A stretch of DNA of 55,796 nt, from contig PLLP01000007.1 in assembly GCA_003141315.1 (NCBI GenBank), forward strand, positions 1 through 55,796, given 5' to 3'. Source of the DNA: Phycisphaerales bacterium (lineage in GTDB: Bacteria; Planctomycetota; Phycisphaerae; Sedimentisphaerales; Anaerobacaceae). Below are positions 46,493 to 54,238 of this stretch, piece by piece; within the stretch, counting starts at the first letter, position 1; each line of letters begins with the position of its first letter. A program made the position numbers and the translations under genes. The notes below the pieces were generated by a model that searched no databases, was not told the DNA's origin, and saw only the letters and a list, made by a program, of their open reading frames with translations.

Positions 46493-47641
46493 TCAGCTCT
46501 TCGGCGAATACGAATTGTCGGTATTCGGTTTTCTATAAGATGGGCGGTCTCTGTTATCCCTGCCATTATTGCTGTAACTTTTTGACTGCCCGAAGGACTC
46601 GAACTTTCCGAAAATCATTTTGCCCGCCGACGTCTGCAGCGAGCTGGTGACGGACAGAACGACATCCCTTCCAATCTTGTCGCGTGCCTCTTCGACCACA
46701 ACCATTGTGCCGTCGTCAAGATAGCCGATGCCCTGGTCTGTTTCTTCACCGGTTTTAATAATTTTGACCTGGAGGTTTTCGCCCGGCAGAACAATGGTCT
46801 TCAACGAGTTGGCAATATCGTTAATGTTCACGACGTCAACATCACGGACCTGTGCAACTTTGCTGAGGTTGTAATCGGTTGTGGCGAGTCTGCCGTCGCA
46901 ATTTTTGGAAAAGACAATCAGCTTCTGGTCAACGCCTTTTACGTCGTCGTTGTCGATAACAAGCGTGTCGTCAATTTCAATGTCGATAACGGAGCTTTCC
47001 TGCATTCTTTTAAGGATATCGAGGCCTCTTCTGCCGCGGTTTCTTTTGAGCCTGTCCGATGAATCAGCAATGAGCTGCAGCTCATTGAGGACAAAACGCG
47101 GAACCAGCACAGGCGCATCGAAAAGTTTGCTCTGGCAAAGGTCCGCAATCCTGCCGTCAATTATCACCGAGGTATCGAGAACCAGGGGCCTGGCGCCTTT
47201 TGTCTGTTTTGCAAATTCTATATAGGGGATAACAAACCGCACATCGTCCTTGGTTCTCATCACGATTGTTATGGTAATATAGCAGATACAAACGCCGAGC
47301 ATCCACTTGATCGCCACCACGGATTCATCCACCAGCAAGGTCTTAAGGTTATAAGAATCCCGTATCAGGTCAATAACCGGGGCAAGAGCGCCGCCTATAA
47401 AGACGCCGACAAGCAGACCAAAGAACACACCCGCGAGGGATTGAAGTTTCTTTTTGGGAGTGAGCATATCGGTAAGAAAAACAATAAGTCCCATTCCGGC
47501 ACCGGCAATAAGCACTGCCCAGAAATTCAAATCGCTCCCGGTGGTTTGGGCCGCACCGGAGACGGCCTTCGAACTTATACTGGCAAACATAACCGCTAAA
47601 AGAATGATAAAAAAAATACCTCTGAAAACCCAGATTAACAT
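46493..47641 (-). CDS. Membrane-anchored PIN/TRAM-domain protein (YacL-like)
   Basis: 382 residues. Four hydrophobic helices (about residues 3-135) precede a PIN nuclease-like domain (VLDTSVIIDGRIADLC, VPRFVLNELQLIAD, RRGLDIL, and TTDYNLSKVA, with the acidic residues kept) and a C-terminal TRAM domain (GENLQVKIIKTGEE, GIGYLDDGTMVVVEEA). The tail is Ser/Asn/Arg-rich. The family is widespread; an RNase role is suspected but not shown. GGAGG eight bases before the ATG at 47641 decides against the TTG five codons upstream. Confidence 0.9.
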   Translation of the reverse strand: MLIWVFRGIFFIILLAVMFASISSKAVSGAAQTTGSDLNFWAVLIAGAGMGLIVFLTDMLTPKKKLQSLAGVFFGLLVGVFIGGALAPVIDLIRDSYNLKTLLVDESVVAIKWMLGVCICYITITIVMRTKDDVRFVIPYIEFAKQTKGARPLVLDTSVIIDGRIADLCQSKLFDAPVLVPRFVLNELQLIADSSDRLKRNRGRRGLDILKRMQESSVIDIEIDDTLVIDNDDVKGVDQKLIVFSKNCDGRLATTDYNLSKVAQVRDVDVVNINDIANSLKTIVLPGENLQVKIIKTGEETDQGIGYLDDGTMVVVEEARDKIGRDVVLSVTSSLQTSAGKMIFGKFESFGQSKSYSNNGRDNRDRPSYRKPNTDNSYSPKS

Positions 47642-47809
47642 AACTATGACCTCCAAAAAAATATATAATTTAAACCCGAATTATCATATTATTTATGCCC
47701 TGTTTTTATATAAATACCCGTAAATAACACATAAACAGCAGCCACAAATTCTACCTGATTTTTCGGCAATATGCCGCCCTTTGAGTTAATCCTTTTTCGG
47801 ACGTTCACT

Positions 47810-48295
47810 TCAGGAGCAATCGCGGATTTTTTTACGAAGGTCATTCCTGGCCTTCACTCGCAATTCGGCCTGGCTGTATCTGCGTTTCTCGTCAGCGGTT
47901 TGCGGCAGGAGTCTGCCCGCCGAAGCCGGCATTTTTTTCTTATCGAGGGCAACATAAGTAAGATACGCCGTGGTCGCCAGCGAGGACCTTCCCGTTTCAG
48001 TATTTTCCCTGAAAACCTGCACCTCGACTTCCATAGAAGTTTTTCCGACATAATTTACGGCAGCCTTTAGGACGATTTGCTCGCCGATATAGATTGGCTC
48101 TCTGAAGTTAAGCGAATCGATTGCCGCGGTGACGACCTCTTTGCCGCAGTGTCTTTGTGCCGCCATTGAGCCTACCATATCAATCCAAGCAACGGTCACT
48201 CCGCCAAAAACTGTGCCGTAAGGATTCGCATGGTTTGGCATAACAAGGTAGCGGGATTCAACGGCGCTATCTGCCGGACTTTTTACCTTTTTCAT
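47810..48295 (-). CDS. Acyl-CoA thioesterase, hot-dog fold (YciA/BACH type)
   Basis: 161 residues. It shows VMPNHANPYGTVFGGVTVAWIDM with the family NP-x-GT-x-FGG turn and catalytic Asp, AAIDSLNFREPIYIGEQI, and TAYLTYVALD. It hydrolyses acyl-CoA thioesters. The C-terminus is Lys/Arg-rich. Its start lies 68 bp past the S24 repressor gene. Confidence 0.9.
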   Translation of the reverse strand: MKKVKSPADSAVESRYLVMPNHANPYGTVFGGVTVAWIDMVGSMAAQRHCGKEVVTAAIDSLNFREPIYIGEQIVLKAAVNYVGKTSMEVEVQVFRENTETGRSSLATTAYLTYVALDKKKMPASAGRLLPQTADEKRRYSQAELRVKARNDLRKKIRDCS

Positions 48296-48363
48296 TTTGC
48301 CGCCTCGAAAAATCTCTCATTTAATCCAATCGAATTCGTCCGCAAAAAACAGCAACAATTTTT

Positions 48364-49392
48364 TCAGAAGCTGATATGACAAAGCACCGCCAGCGACCAA
48401 AGCACATCTTTCTTTGCCATCACTTTGGTTTCATATTTTTCATTTATCGGTATAAGGTGAACGGAGTCATCGGTATTGCGAATAATCTTGCAGGTGACGC
48501 CAATCTGGTTTGCCAGGCGTACAACGCTTATTTGCCCCTGTGCAGCCGGCATCGACGGGCTCAAAATTACGATGTCGCCGTCATTTATTCGCGGGGACAT
48601 ACTGTCGCCATCCACCCGCAATGCAAAACTGTCGTTAAAAATTCTATAGATTTGTTCGCACTGGACAAATTCGACAATCTCTTCGGTCCGCCCCGTGGCA
48701 GATCCGCTTATTTGAACAAGGCTGATGTCTGCCTTTTTGAGACCGTCCGCGAGCGGCTTCAAATGCAAATCAACAGTCGCCCTGCCGTCCAGCAGACCGA
48801 CAATTTCCTTACCCGTATATTTTTTTACTAATTGGTCAAGCTCCGTCTTTGGTCCGCCGGAGGCGGATGTTGTCATAAGCTCTTCATTCCAGAAATGAAC
48901 TATACCGGCGGCGGTTCTGCCGATAACGGGAATCCAACCCTGCCGATTCTCCTGAACATCCGGTATTGACCGGCTGGTTTGTCGACCCGGCTGGGGTTCG
49001 CCACCCTGTTTGGTTCGGCTTTCCAGCCCCCTCTTCTGGCTAAGCAGTTCGATAAATGCCGAGACCGGTTCGAGCAGCCCGGGGTCATCCGACAGCAGGT
49101 TTTGAATCTTTTCGAGTAAAATTTGGGGGATTTTTACAGCCGGTTGCCCACTTTGCAAATCTTTTTGGCTGCCCTGGTCGCCTGTAAGCAGCCAGTGTAA
49201 ATCAGCCCCCGTCACCTCGGATATCTTTAGTAAAAGTTCTATAGGCGGAATCCTGTTTTTTTCATAATAGCTGTAAGTAGAAGGACTTATACCAAGAGAG
49301 CGGGCAAATTCACTCTTGCCTCTCGCCCCTGCATACTGCTGGCGAAGGAGTTTAACCCTTTCAATTATCGCATTTGCATCAGAATTTGGCAT
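48364..49392 (-). CDS. Helix-turn-helix S24 self-cleaving repressor with enlarged catalytic domain
   Basis: 342 residues, about 100 longer than CI-type repressors. The HTH domain (about 12-70) reads KSEFARSLGISPSTYSYYEK and PIELLLKISEVTGADLHWLL. The S24 domain has a predicted cut at Ala162-Gly163 (GRTAAGIVHFW), nucleophile Ser264 (RVDGDSMSPRINDGDIVIL) and Lys302 (VTCKII). 101 residues separate cut and Ser, against about 35 in LexA, so some 65 residues are inserted; a TCCGCC palindrome lies in this insert (48853-48867). No phage genes are nearby. It faces the 52-codon gene at 49524, with three TTTCGCA boxes between them, so it probably controls itself and that gene (inference). Confidence 0.88.
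   Translation of the reverse strand: MPNSDANAIIERVKLLRQQYAGARGKSEFARSLGISPSTYSYYEKNRIPPIELLLKISEVTGADLHWLLTGDQGSQKDLQSGQPAVKIPQILLEKIQNLLSDDPGLLEPVSAFIELLSQKRGLESRTKQGGEPQPGRQTSRSIPDVQENRQGWIPVIGRTAAGIVHFWNEELMTTSASGGPKTELDQLVKKYTGKEIVGLLDGRATVDLHLKPLADGLKKADISLVQISGSATGRTEEIVEFVQCEQIYRIFNDSFALRVDGDSMSPRINDGDIVILSPSMPAAQGQISVVRLANQIGVTCKIIRNTDDSVHLIPINEKYETKVMAKKDVLWSLAVLCHISF
48853..48867. repeat. Palindrome TCCGCC-GGA-GGCGGA inside the S24 repressor gene
   Basis: A perfect member of the dispersed set, encoding Ser-Ala-Ser-Gly-Gly within the extra segment of the repressor. Confidence 0.7.
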
Positions 49393-49405
49393 AAAATTTT
49401 ACGTA

Positions 49406-49460
49406 TTTGCGAAATTTAGCTTGCGTTATTTCGCATAAGCGTTATATTTGTTTCGCATAA
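49406..49460. promoter_or_regulatory. Three phased TTTCGCA boxes, candidate operators of the S24 repressor
   Basis: TTTCGCA at 49429-49435 and 49451-49457 (both extended by TAA), and inverted (TGCGAAA) at 49408-49414. Centres are 21 and 22 bp apart, two helical turns. The inverted box begins 16 bp before the repressor start; the others are upstream of the small gene at 49524. Binding is inferred from position and spacing. Confidence 0.6.
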
Positions 49461-49523
49461 ATCCTTAACTGCTCGTGATAATACACATATAAACGCTTTA
49501 GTCAATAAAAGGAGATGACAAAT

Positions 49524-49682
49524 ATGGGAAAAAGTGCGAAAAAGGATGCGGCACAAAAAACAGCTAAAAAACTCAAAAAGGCCGGCGAAAAACCGGTAAG
49601 CCCCGTCAACAAGGTCGATTTCCTGCTGCATCTTAACAAACTGGCGGGAACATTACTGCACCAGTTAAGAAAAGAAATTTGA
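49524..49682 (+). CDS. 52-residue Lys-rich peptide, divergent from the S24 repressor
   Basis: AGGAG, then ATG ten bases on, and 52 codons to TGA. The first 24 residues are Lys/Ala-rich (SAKKDAAQKTAKKLKKAGEK), the last 22 form a likely amphipathic helix (VDFLLHLNKLAGTLLHQL). No signal peptide or Cys. The charge pattern could suit DNA binding or membrane action. No family recognised. The strong ribosome site, divergent position and shared operators argue for a real gene. Confidence 0.65.
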   Translation: MGKSAKKDAAQKTAKKLKKAGEKPVSPVNKVDFLLHLNKLAGTLLHQLRKEI

Positions 49683-49906
49683 ATCTGTTCTCATTTCGCT
49701 GCTTATCTTGCCCGCCGAACAAACCCGGTGATTTTTCAAATAACCTTCGAAGGTTGCAGCACTGTTGTTGACCGCCTGCTCTGTTATTGCCGAATGAGTA
49801 AGCTTGTTTTCCTACCCATATAGAGATGGTGATAAATTTAGCAATATAACCAAATAAATCACACTTAATCATTCCTTCATTTTATTTGTCCCCGTAAAAG
49901 CTCCTA

Positions 49907-50242
49907 TTAATGCATACTCTCGCTTAGTGCCTTCGTTGTAAGCCAAAAGGTTAAAGTCGCAGCGGAAATAGCTAACAAGAATATTGTAAGATATATCTTG
50001 ATACGCAGATTCTTGAATGGCAACCAGTACATGCCTACTAGCCACAAAATATTGAAGCCTACAATTACAAATGCCGTCGAAAAGCTTAAAAATATTCCAT
50101 GTAAATTCAACAACAGCAAGAAGCTTTCAAACCAAGGACACAACAGTAGCTTTATCCAACCATAGAATATAACTGGAATTGAAATTACCAGCAGCACAAC
50201 TTCAAAAATATTTAAAGGAAATCTTCTCTTCTTATCTTCCAT
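49907..50242 (-). CDS. Small membrane protein with three helices, function unknown
   Basis: 111 residues. It has a charged start (MEDKKRRFPLN) and three hydrophobic helices (about 11-33, 41-71 and 80-101) with Trp/Phe-rich sequence. GGAG seven bases before the ATG supports it. It begins 40 bp after the 53-codon Cys-rich gene and probably shares its promoter. No family recognised. The 224 bp between this gene and 49682 hold nothing I can support. Confidence 0.65.
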   Translation of the reverse strand: MEDKKRRFPLNIFEVVLLVISIPVIFYGWIKLLLCPWFESFLLLLNLHGIFLSFSTAFVIVGFNILWLVGMYWLPFKNLRIKIYLTIFLLAISAATLTFWLTTKALSESMH

Positions 50243-50282
50243 GCTTAAACTCCAATCTTTTCAGTAATAGTTTTTTTAAAAA

Positions 50283-50444
50283 TCACAGATTCTCCAGTTC
50301 CCCATTTCCGCTCTGGTTATTTCCATAAAGCAATTGAGAGCAGCATTCACATCGTCGGCAAACAGCGCCGCCCCTCACCGCTGTACCATTTTCAAAAGCC
50401 CCTATCGCCAAAAATATCAGCTTTTATGCTTTCGTTAGCCATTT
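50283..50444 (-). CDS. 53-residue Cys-rich peptide, function unknown
   Basis: GGAGG seven bases before the ATG, 53 codons, TGA. The N-terminus is acidic and leader-like (MANESIKADIFGDRG), followed by a Gly-containing stretch and the cluster CRRCECC (Cys29, 32, 34, 35), then an Asn/Gly-rich tail. The Cys set could bind metal or be cross-linked; a modified-peptide precursor or a small zinc protein are both possible. A consensus promoter lies directly upstream. No modifying enzyme is adjacent. Confidence 0.65.
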
Positions 50445-50470
50445 TGAATCCTCCAAATAATTTGCTATAA

Positions 50471-50498
50471 ATTATATTCGATACCTATACTTTGTCAA
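50471..50498 (-). promoter_or_regulatory. Consensus sigma-70-type promoter of the Cys-rich peptide gene
   Basis: Minus strand TTGACA, 16 bp, TATAAT: twelve of twelve consensus bases. Predicted start near 50464, about 20 bases before the ATG, with GGAGG in between. Confidence 0.8.
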
Positions 50499-50573
50499 AT
50501 AAAGCGATATTTTGCCAAAGAAGACCTCTTGTCTTGCAAAGATACGCCTGATATAGTAATTCAATCATTTGGA

Positions 50574-50595
50574 AAAGCGGCGGGTGTGCCGCTTT
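50574..50595. repeat. Hairpin AAAGCGGC-gggtgt-GCCGCTTT before the M2-like peptidase gene
   Basis: A perfect 8-bp stem ending 45 bp before the ATG at 50641. It could be an mRNA-leader structure; no T-run follows it. Confidence 0.6.
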
Positions 50596-50640
50596 CTCCG
50601 AAAAATAGCGTGAAGAAAATCTGCAGTTGGAGGCAATAAA

Positions 50641-52320
50641 ATGAATAAAGCAAAATCTTTCTTTATGGTTTTAAGTATTCTGATTTTTCTTGCCGGCTGT
50701 GCGCAGAATCAGCAGGAAAAGAAACTGGCGGGCTTCATAAAAGATTACGCTGATAAATTTCAGCCGTTAGAAGAACAGTATAACCAGGTGTACTGGGATG
50801 CGGCAGCTACGGGCAAAAAGGAAAAGTTCGAGGAGCAGGCCAACCTGGAATTGAAGATGCGACAATTAGCGAGCGACCCGAATGGATTTGCCTTTTTGAA
50901 AAAAATGAAGGAAAGCGGCCAGATAAAAGACGCCAGATTAGTCCGGCAGCTCGATAAATTATATTACGCATACCTGCCCAATCAAATCGACCCGAAATTG
51001 CTGGCGCAGACCGTAGAGCTGAACAACAAAATTCAGGAAACCTATAACAGCTATCGCGGCACCATCGACGGCAACGCCGTCACGATGAGCGATATTTACA
51101 CGATTCTTACAACAGAAGGCAATACCAGCAAAAGAGAGCTTGCCTGGAAGGCGAGCAAACAGGTCGGCAATGTAATCGTCGGCGATTTAATCAAATTAGT
51201 AAAGCTGCGAAACGAGGCCGCGAAAAAACTCGGGTTCGACAATTACCATACAATGATGATTGTGACAGGCGAGCAGGATACAGCAGAACTCGATAAGATT
51301 TTTAACGAGCTCGACGAATTAAGCAAAGAGCCTTTCGCGAAAATGAAGGCGGAGATTGACGAACTGCTGGCAAAGAGTTACGGGATTGGCGTTTCGGAAC
51401 TGCAGCCGTGGCATTATCACGACCCGTTTTTCCAGAGGGTGCCTCTGCTTTACGATATTGACCTAGATAAGTATTACGCAAAAGCTGACGTTAAAGAGAT
51501 TGTCCGAAAATATTATGACGGTATCGGCCTGCCGGTTGACGACATTCTCGCAGCAAGCGACCTCTACGACAGGCCGGGCAAATATCCGCACGCATTCGGA
51601 GGGGCGATTGACCGCAAAGGGCACGCACGGGTATTGGCAAATCTGCAAAATACCGACCGCTGGATGGAGACGATGCTGCACGAAACAGGCCACGCACTCT
51701 ACAGCAAATATCACGATACGAATGAGCCGTATCTGCTCAGAGAGCCTGCCCACAATTTCACAACGGAGGCGGCTGCGATGTTTTTCGACAGGCTGAGCGA
51801 GAATGCGTATTTTATGAAAGAGATGCTGTCGCTGCCGGATTCGCAGATGGAGAAAATGGATACGTCCTGCCGGAAATACCAGCAGTTCGGGAAACTGCTT
51901 TTGGCGCGGTGGGTTCTGGTAATGTATAATTTTGAAAAGCAGCTTTATGCGAACCCCGACCAGGATTTGAACAATTTGTGGTGGGATTTAGTTGAGAAAT
52001 ACCAGTTTGTAAAAAGGCCGCCCGGCCCGGCAGACGCAGGCTGGGCATCGAAACTGCATTTCGTCATCGCACCGTGTTATTACCACAATTATATGCTCGG
52101 CGAACTGCTTGCTTCGCAGTGGCATCACTATTTAGTTTATAAGGTATTCGGATTAAAAAGCGACAAGGGCGTGAGCTTTGTCGGCGACAAAAGGATAGGC
52201 CGATTCTTCCGCAAACAGGTTTTCGCACCGGGAGCAGTCTATAGCTGGAATGAAATGATAAAACGGTCAACCGGCGAATACCTTACGCCGGAATATTTTG
52301 TCGAGCAGTATGTAAAATAA
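50641..52320 (+). CDS. Lipoprotein zinc peptidase, M2 (peptidyl-dipeptidase A)-like
   Basis: 559 residues. Lipoprotein signal with lipobox LAGC (Cys20). The rest is helical, with WHYHDPFFQ, then the zinc motif HETGH (347-351) and a likely third ligand in TTEAAAMFF (Glu376), and PCYYHNYMLGELLASQWHHY near the C-terminus. The gluzincin order and length resemble the angiotensin-converting-enzyme family M2; M3-type oligopeptidases are the alternative. It would trim peptides in the periplasm. GGAGG seven bases before the ATG. Confidence 0.85.
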   Translation: MNKAKSFFMVLSILIFLAGCAQNQQEKKLAGFIKDYADKFQPLEEQYNQVYWDAAATGKKEKFEEQANLELKMRQLASDPNGFAFLKKMKESGQIKDARLVRQLDKLYYAYLPNQIDPKLLAQTVELNNKIQETYNSYRGTIDGNAVTMSDIYTILTTEGNTSKRELAWKASKQVGNVIVGDLIKLVKLRNEAAKKLGFDNYHTMMIVTGEQDTAELDKIFNELDELSKEPFAKMKAEIDELLAKSYGIGVSELQPWHYHDPFFQRVPLLYDIDLDKYYAKADVKEIVRKYYDGIGLPVDDILAASDLYDRPGKYPHAFGGAIDRKGHARVLANLQNTDRWMETMLHETGHALYSKYHDTNEPYLLREPAHNFTTEAAAMFFDRLSENAYFMKEMLSLPDSQMEKMDTSCRKYQQFGKLLLARWVLVMYNFEKQLYANPDQDLNNLWWDLVEKYQFVKRPPGPADAGWASKLHFVIAPCYYHNYMLGELLASQWHHYLVYKVFGLKSDKGVSFVGDKRIGRFFRKQVFAPGAVYSWNEMIKRSTGEYLTPEYFVEQYVK

Positions 52321-52421
52321 CGCCGGTCGCTATAATATAATTTGTTTTCAGAACGGCAGGCGTCCAGGTGAACTTTTTATTTGACTGGCAGCCGGCTTTC
52401 TGGTAGGATAGCCGAAGTTTT

Positions 52422-52494
52422 GGGGCCATAGCTCAGTTGGGAGAGCGCTTGCATGGCATGCAATAGGTCGTGAGTTCGAATCTCATTGGCTCCA
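52422..52494 (+). tRNA. tRNA-Ala (anticodon GGC)
   Basis: 73 bases: acceptor GGGGCCA/TGGCTCC with the alanine G3-U70 wobble, D arm GCTC/GAGC, anticodon stem CTTGC/GCAAT with loop ATGGCAT (anticodon GGC), variable AGGTC, T stem GTGAG/CTCAT with TTCGAAT, discriminator A. The top pair of the anticodon stem is a C-T mismatch (27-43). No encoded CCA; TTTTTT follows at once. Confidence 0.95.
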
Positions 52495-52520
52495 TTTTTT
52501 ATCTCCTCGTAAGCAAAAAA

Positions 52521-52532
52521 CGGCCGGAGCCG
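52521..52532 (-). terminator. Weak intrinsic terminator after the TolC-like gene
   Basis: Minus strand CGGC-TCCG-GCCG then TTTTTT. The stem is only 4 bp, so it is weak at best. Confidence 0.35.
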
Positions 52533-52536
52533 ATAT

Positions 52537-54204
52537 TTACTTCGCCTCCATCCCGTGCACATCGGGCACAATCGGTTCCCAACGAATCTTTGCCGCTCCC
52601 AATAGCGTCCCCGTCGCATACGCCAGGTCCACCTGTGCTATCTGATATTCCGTCAAAGCGCGAATTTCCGAACTTTGCGCATTCGCGAATTTTGCCTGCT
52701 GGTCCAAAACATCAGTGCTCGTCCGCAGTCCAAGTTCATATTGTCTTTTCTCCGCCTCATAAAGCCGGCCCGCCAAAATAGAATTTTGCCTGCCTGCCAA
52801 AATGCTTTGCCAGTTCGCTTCCAACTGCTCTATCGCGCCCATCACTTCCGTCTCTATCATTCGCTGCCGGTTCTGCTTGCTTGAGAGCCGCTGTCTCTTG
52901 CGATAATACGCCTCCATCAGCCGATTCTTCGCCGCTTCATTTCCTAACGGCACTACCACCTGCACGCCCACAATATTGTTTTCAAAATTTCTGGCCGACA
53001 TCATATCGTATGCATCGTTCCTGGTCACCCCAAGCCCGTTCATATTATACGTATAATCCAGCGTCACCAGCGGCAATGCCTGATTCTTATAATAATCTAC
53101 GGTGCTCGTATCCTGGGCAATCTGCAGCTCGAGCTGCAGCATCTCCATCCGGTTTTCCACCGCCGACGCCATCATCCTGGGTTTCTCTATCTCATAACGC
53201 ACAGGGTCCGGCTCGGTCATCGGGACTACAGTCACCGGCGAATCGATTCCCAGTCCGGTCTCATTCAATATCTGCTTCAATTCTCTTTCTCTATCCTGCA
53301 GTGCCTTCTTCGCTTTTATTATTCCATCCAGCCGTTCCGCCACGCCGGCTTCCGAGCGAACCGTCTCCACTGCCGCCTTTTCGCCAAGCGCTACCATTCT
53401 CTTCGTCTGCTCCAATTGTGCCTGGGCAAGCTCGTATTCTTGCTGCCTGACCTCAAGTTCCTTCCTCGCCGCATAAAGACGCCAGTATCCCCTGTCCGCA
53501 TTCGCCAATACCCTTATCACCTCCAGTTTTGTCATCGCGTTAGTTATCTGTCTCTGGTATTCAAGTATCCTTATCGAATGCGTATTCGCCCGCTTGCCTG
53601 CCCCTCGCAGCAACGGCTGACTTATCGACAGCGAACCAGTCGCGGTATAGCTTACAGGAAAAAATGGGTCGTAACCCGATTCAGTCTTGTTGTCGGCAAG
53701 GTCGAACTTCACCGTTCCGCCTGTCTGAAGAGGAACCTGAACGCCAACGTCAACCGTCATGCTCTTGTATGCCGAGGCCTGGTCCGCCAGCACCGAGGAC
53801 GGCTGCTTTATGCTGTTATAATTTATATTTGAAAAAAACGCCGACTCAAACTTCGCTTCCTCCGCACCGACTTGTTTGGCTGCTATCGCCGGCTCTATCA
53901 ACTGCACTTTCAAATCCAGATTGTTTGATAATGTCATCGCCCGGCACTGCTCTATACTCAGTTTAATCTCTTTCTGTGCCGATTTATTCGCATCAGCGGG
54001 TTTGTTCACGTCCGCCTTCGGCTCCAGTTTTAGTGTCTGTATCTCCCGCGTCTGCTCCGGCTTTACCTTTATAGTGTAGAACGCCTCTTTCTTCGCAAGC
54101 TCCTCGCAACCACTCGCAAATATCAACGCTGCACAGGCCAATATCACCAGGACAAATCCCGGCTGCCGTATATTGCATTCTGCTTTATTATGTTTTTTCA
54201 TCAT
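52537..54204 (-). CDS. TolC-family outer-membrane efflux lipoprotein
   Basis: 555 residues from 54204. Lipoprotein signal ending FASGC, a charged linker, then two repeats of the outer-membrane efflux type (LSIEQCRAMTLSNNLDLKVQ, later EYELAQAQLEQTKRMVALGE, ATGTLLGAAKIRWEPI near the end). It would form the exit duct for the MacB-like transporter encoded upstream. Start choice: AAGGA precedes the MM pair at 54204/54201; an ATG at 54246 overlapping the permease stop is the alternative. Confidence 0.88.
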   Translation of the reverse strand: MMKKHNKAECNIRQPGFVLVILACAALIFASGCEELAKKEAFYTIKVKPEQTREIQTLKLEPKADVNKPADANKSAQKEIKLSIEQCRAMTLSNNLDLKVQLIEPAIAAKQVGAEEAKFESAFFSNINYNSIKQPSSVLADQASAYKSMTVDVGVQVPLQTGGTVKFDLADNKTESGYDPFFPVSYTATGSLSISQPLLRGAGKRANTHSIRILEYQRQITNAMTKLEVIRVLANADRGYWRLYAARKELEVRQQEYELAQAQLEQTKRMVALGEKAAVETVRSEAGVAERLDGIIKAKKALQDRERELKQILNETGLGIDSPVTVVPMTEPDPVRYEIEKPRMMASAVENRMEMLQLELQIAQDTSTVDYYKNQALPLVTLDYTYNMNGLGVTRNDAYDMMSARNFENNIVGVQVVVPLGNEAAKNRLMEAYYRKRQRLSSKQNRQRMIETEVMGAIEQLEANWQSILAGRQNSILAGRLYEAEKRQYELGLRTSTDVLDQQAKFANAQSSEIRALTEYQIAQVDLAYATGTLLGAAKIRWEPIVPDVHGMEAK

Positions 54205-54238
54205 CAATCCTTGCCATTGATTATCGCGCATCGATTTT

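Noticed and set aside
49633-49872. Minus-strand 79-codon frame opposite the Lys-rich peptide gene
   Set aside because: No spaced ribosome site and no coherent domain; overlaps the better-supported gene at 49524.
48364-50498. Prophage remnant
   Set aside because: Apart from the repressor there is no integrase, structural or lysis gene and no attachment repeat that I could see.
52377-52619. Minus-strand 80-codon frame across tRNA-Ala(GGC)
   Set aside because: It reads the antisense of the tRNA (NEIRTHDLLHAM, a well-known false translation) and has no ribosome site.
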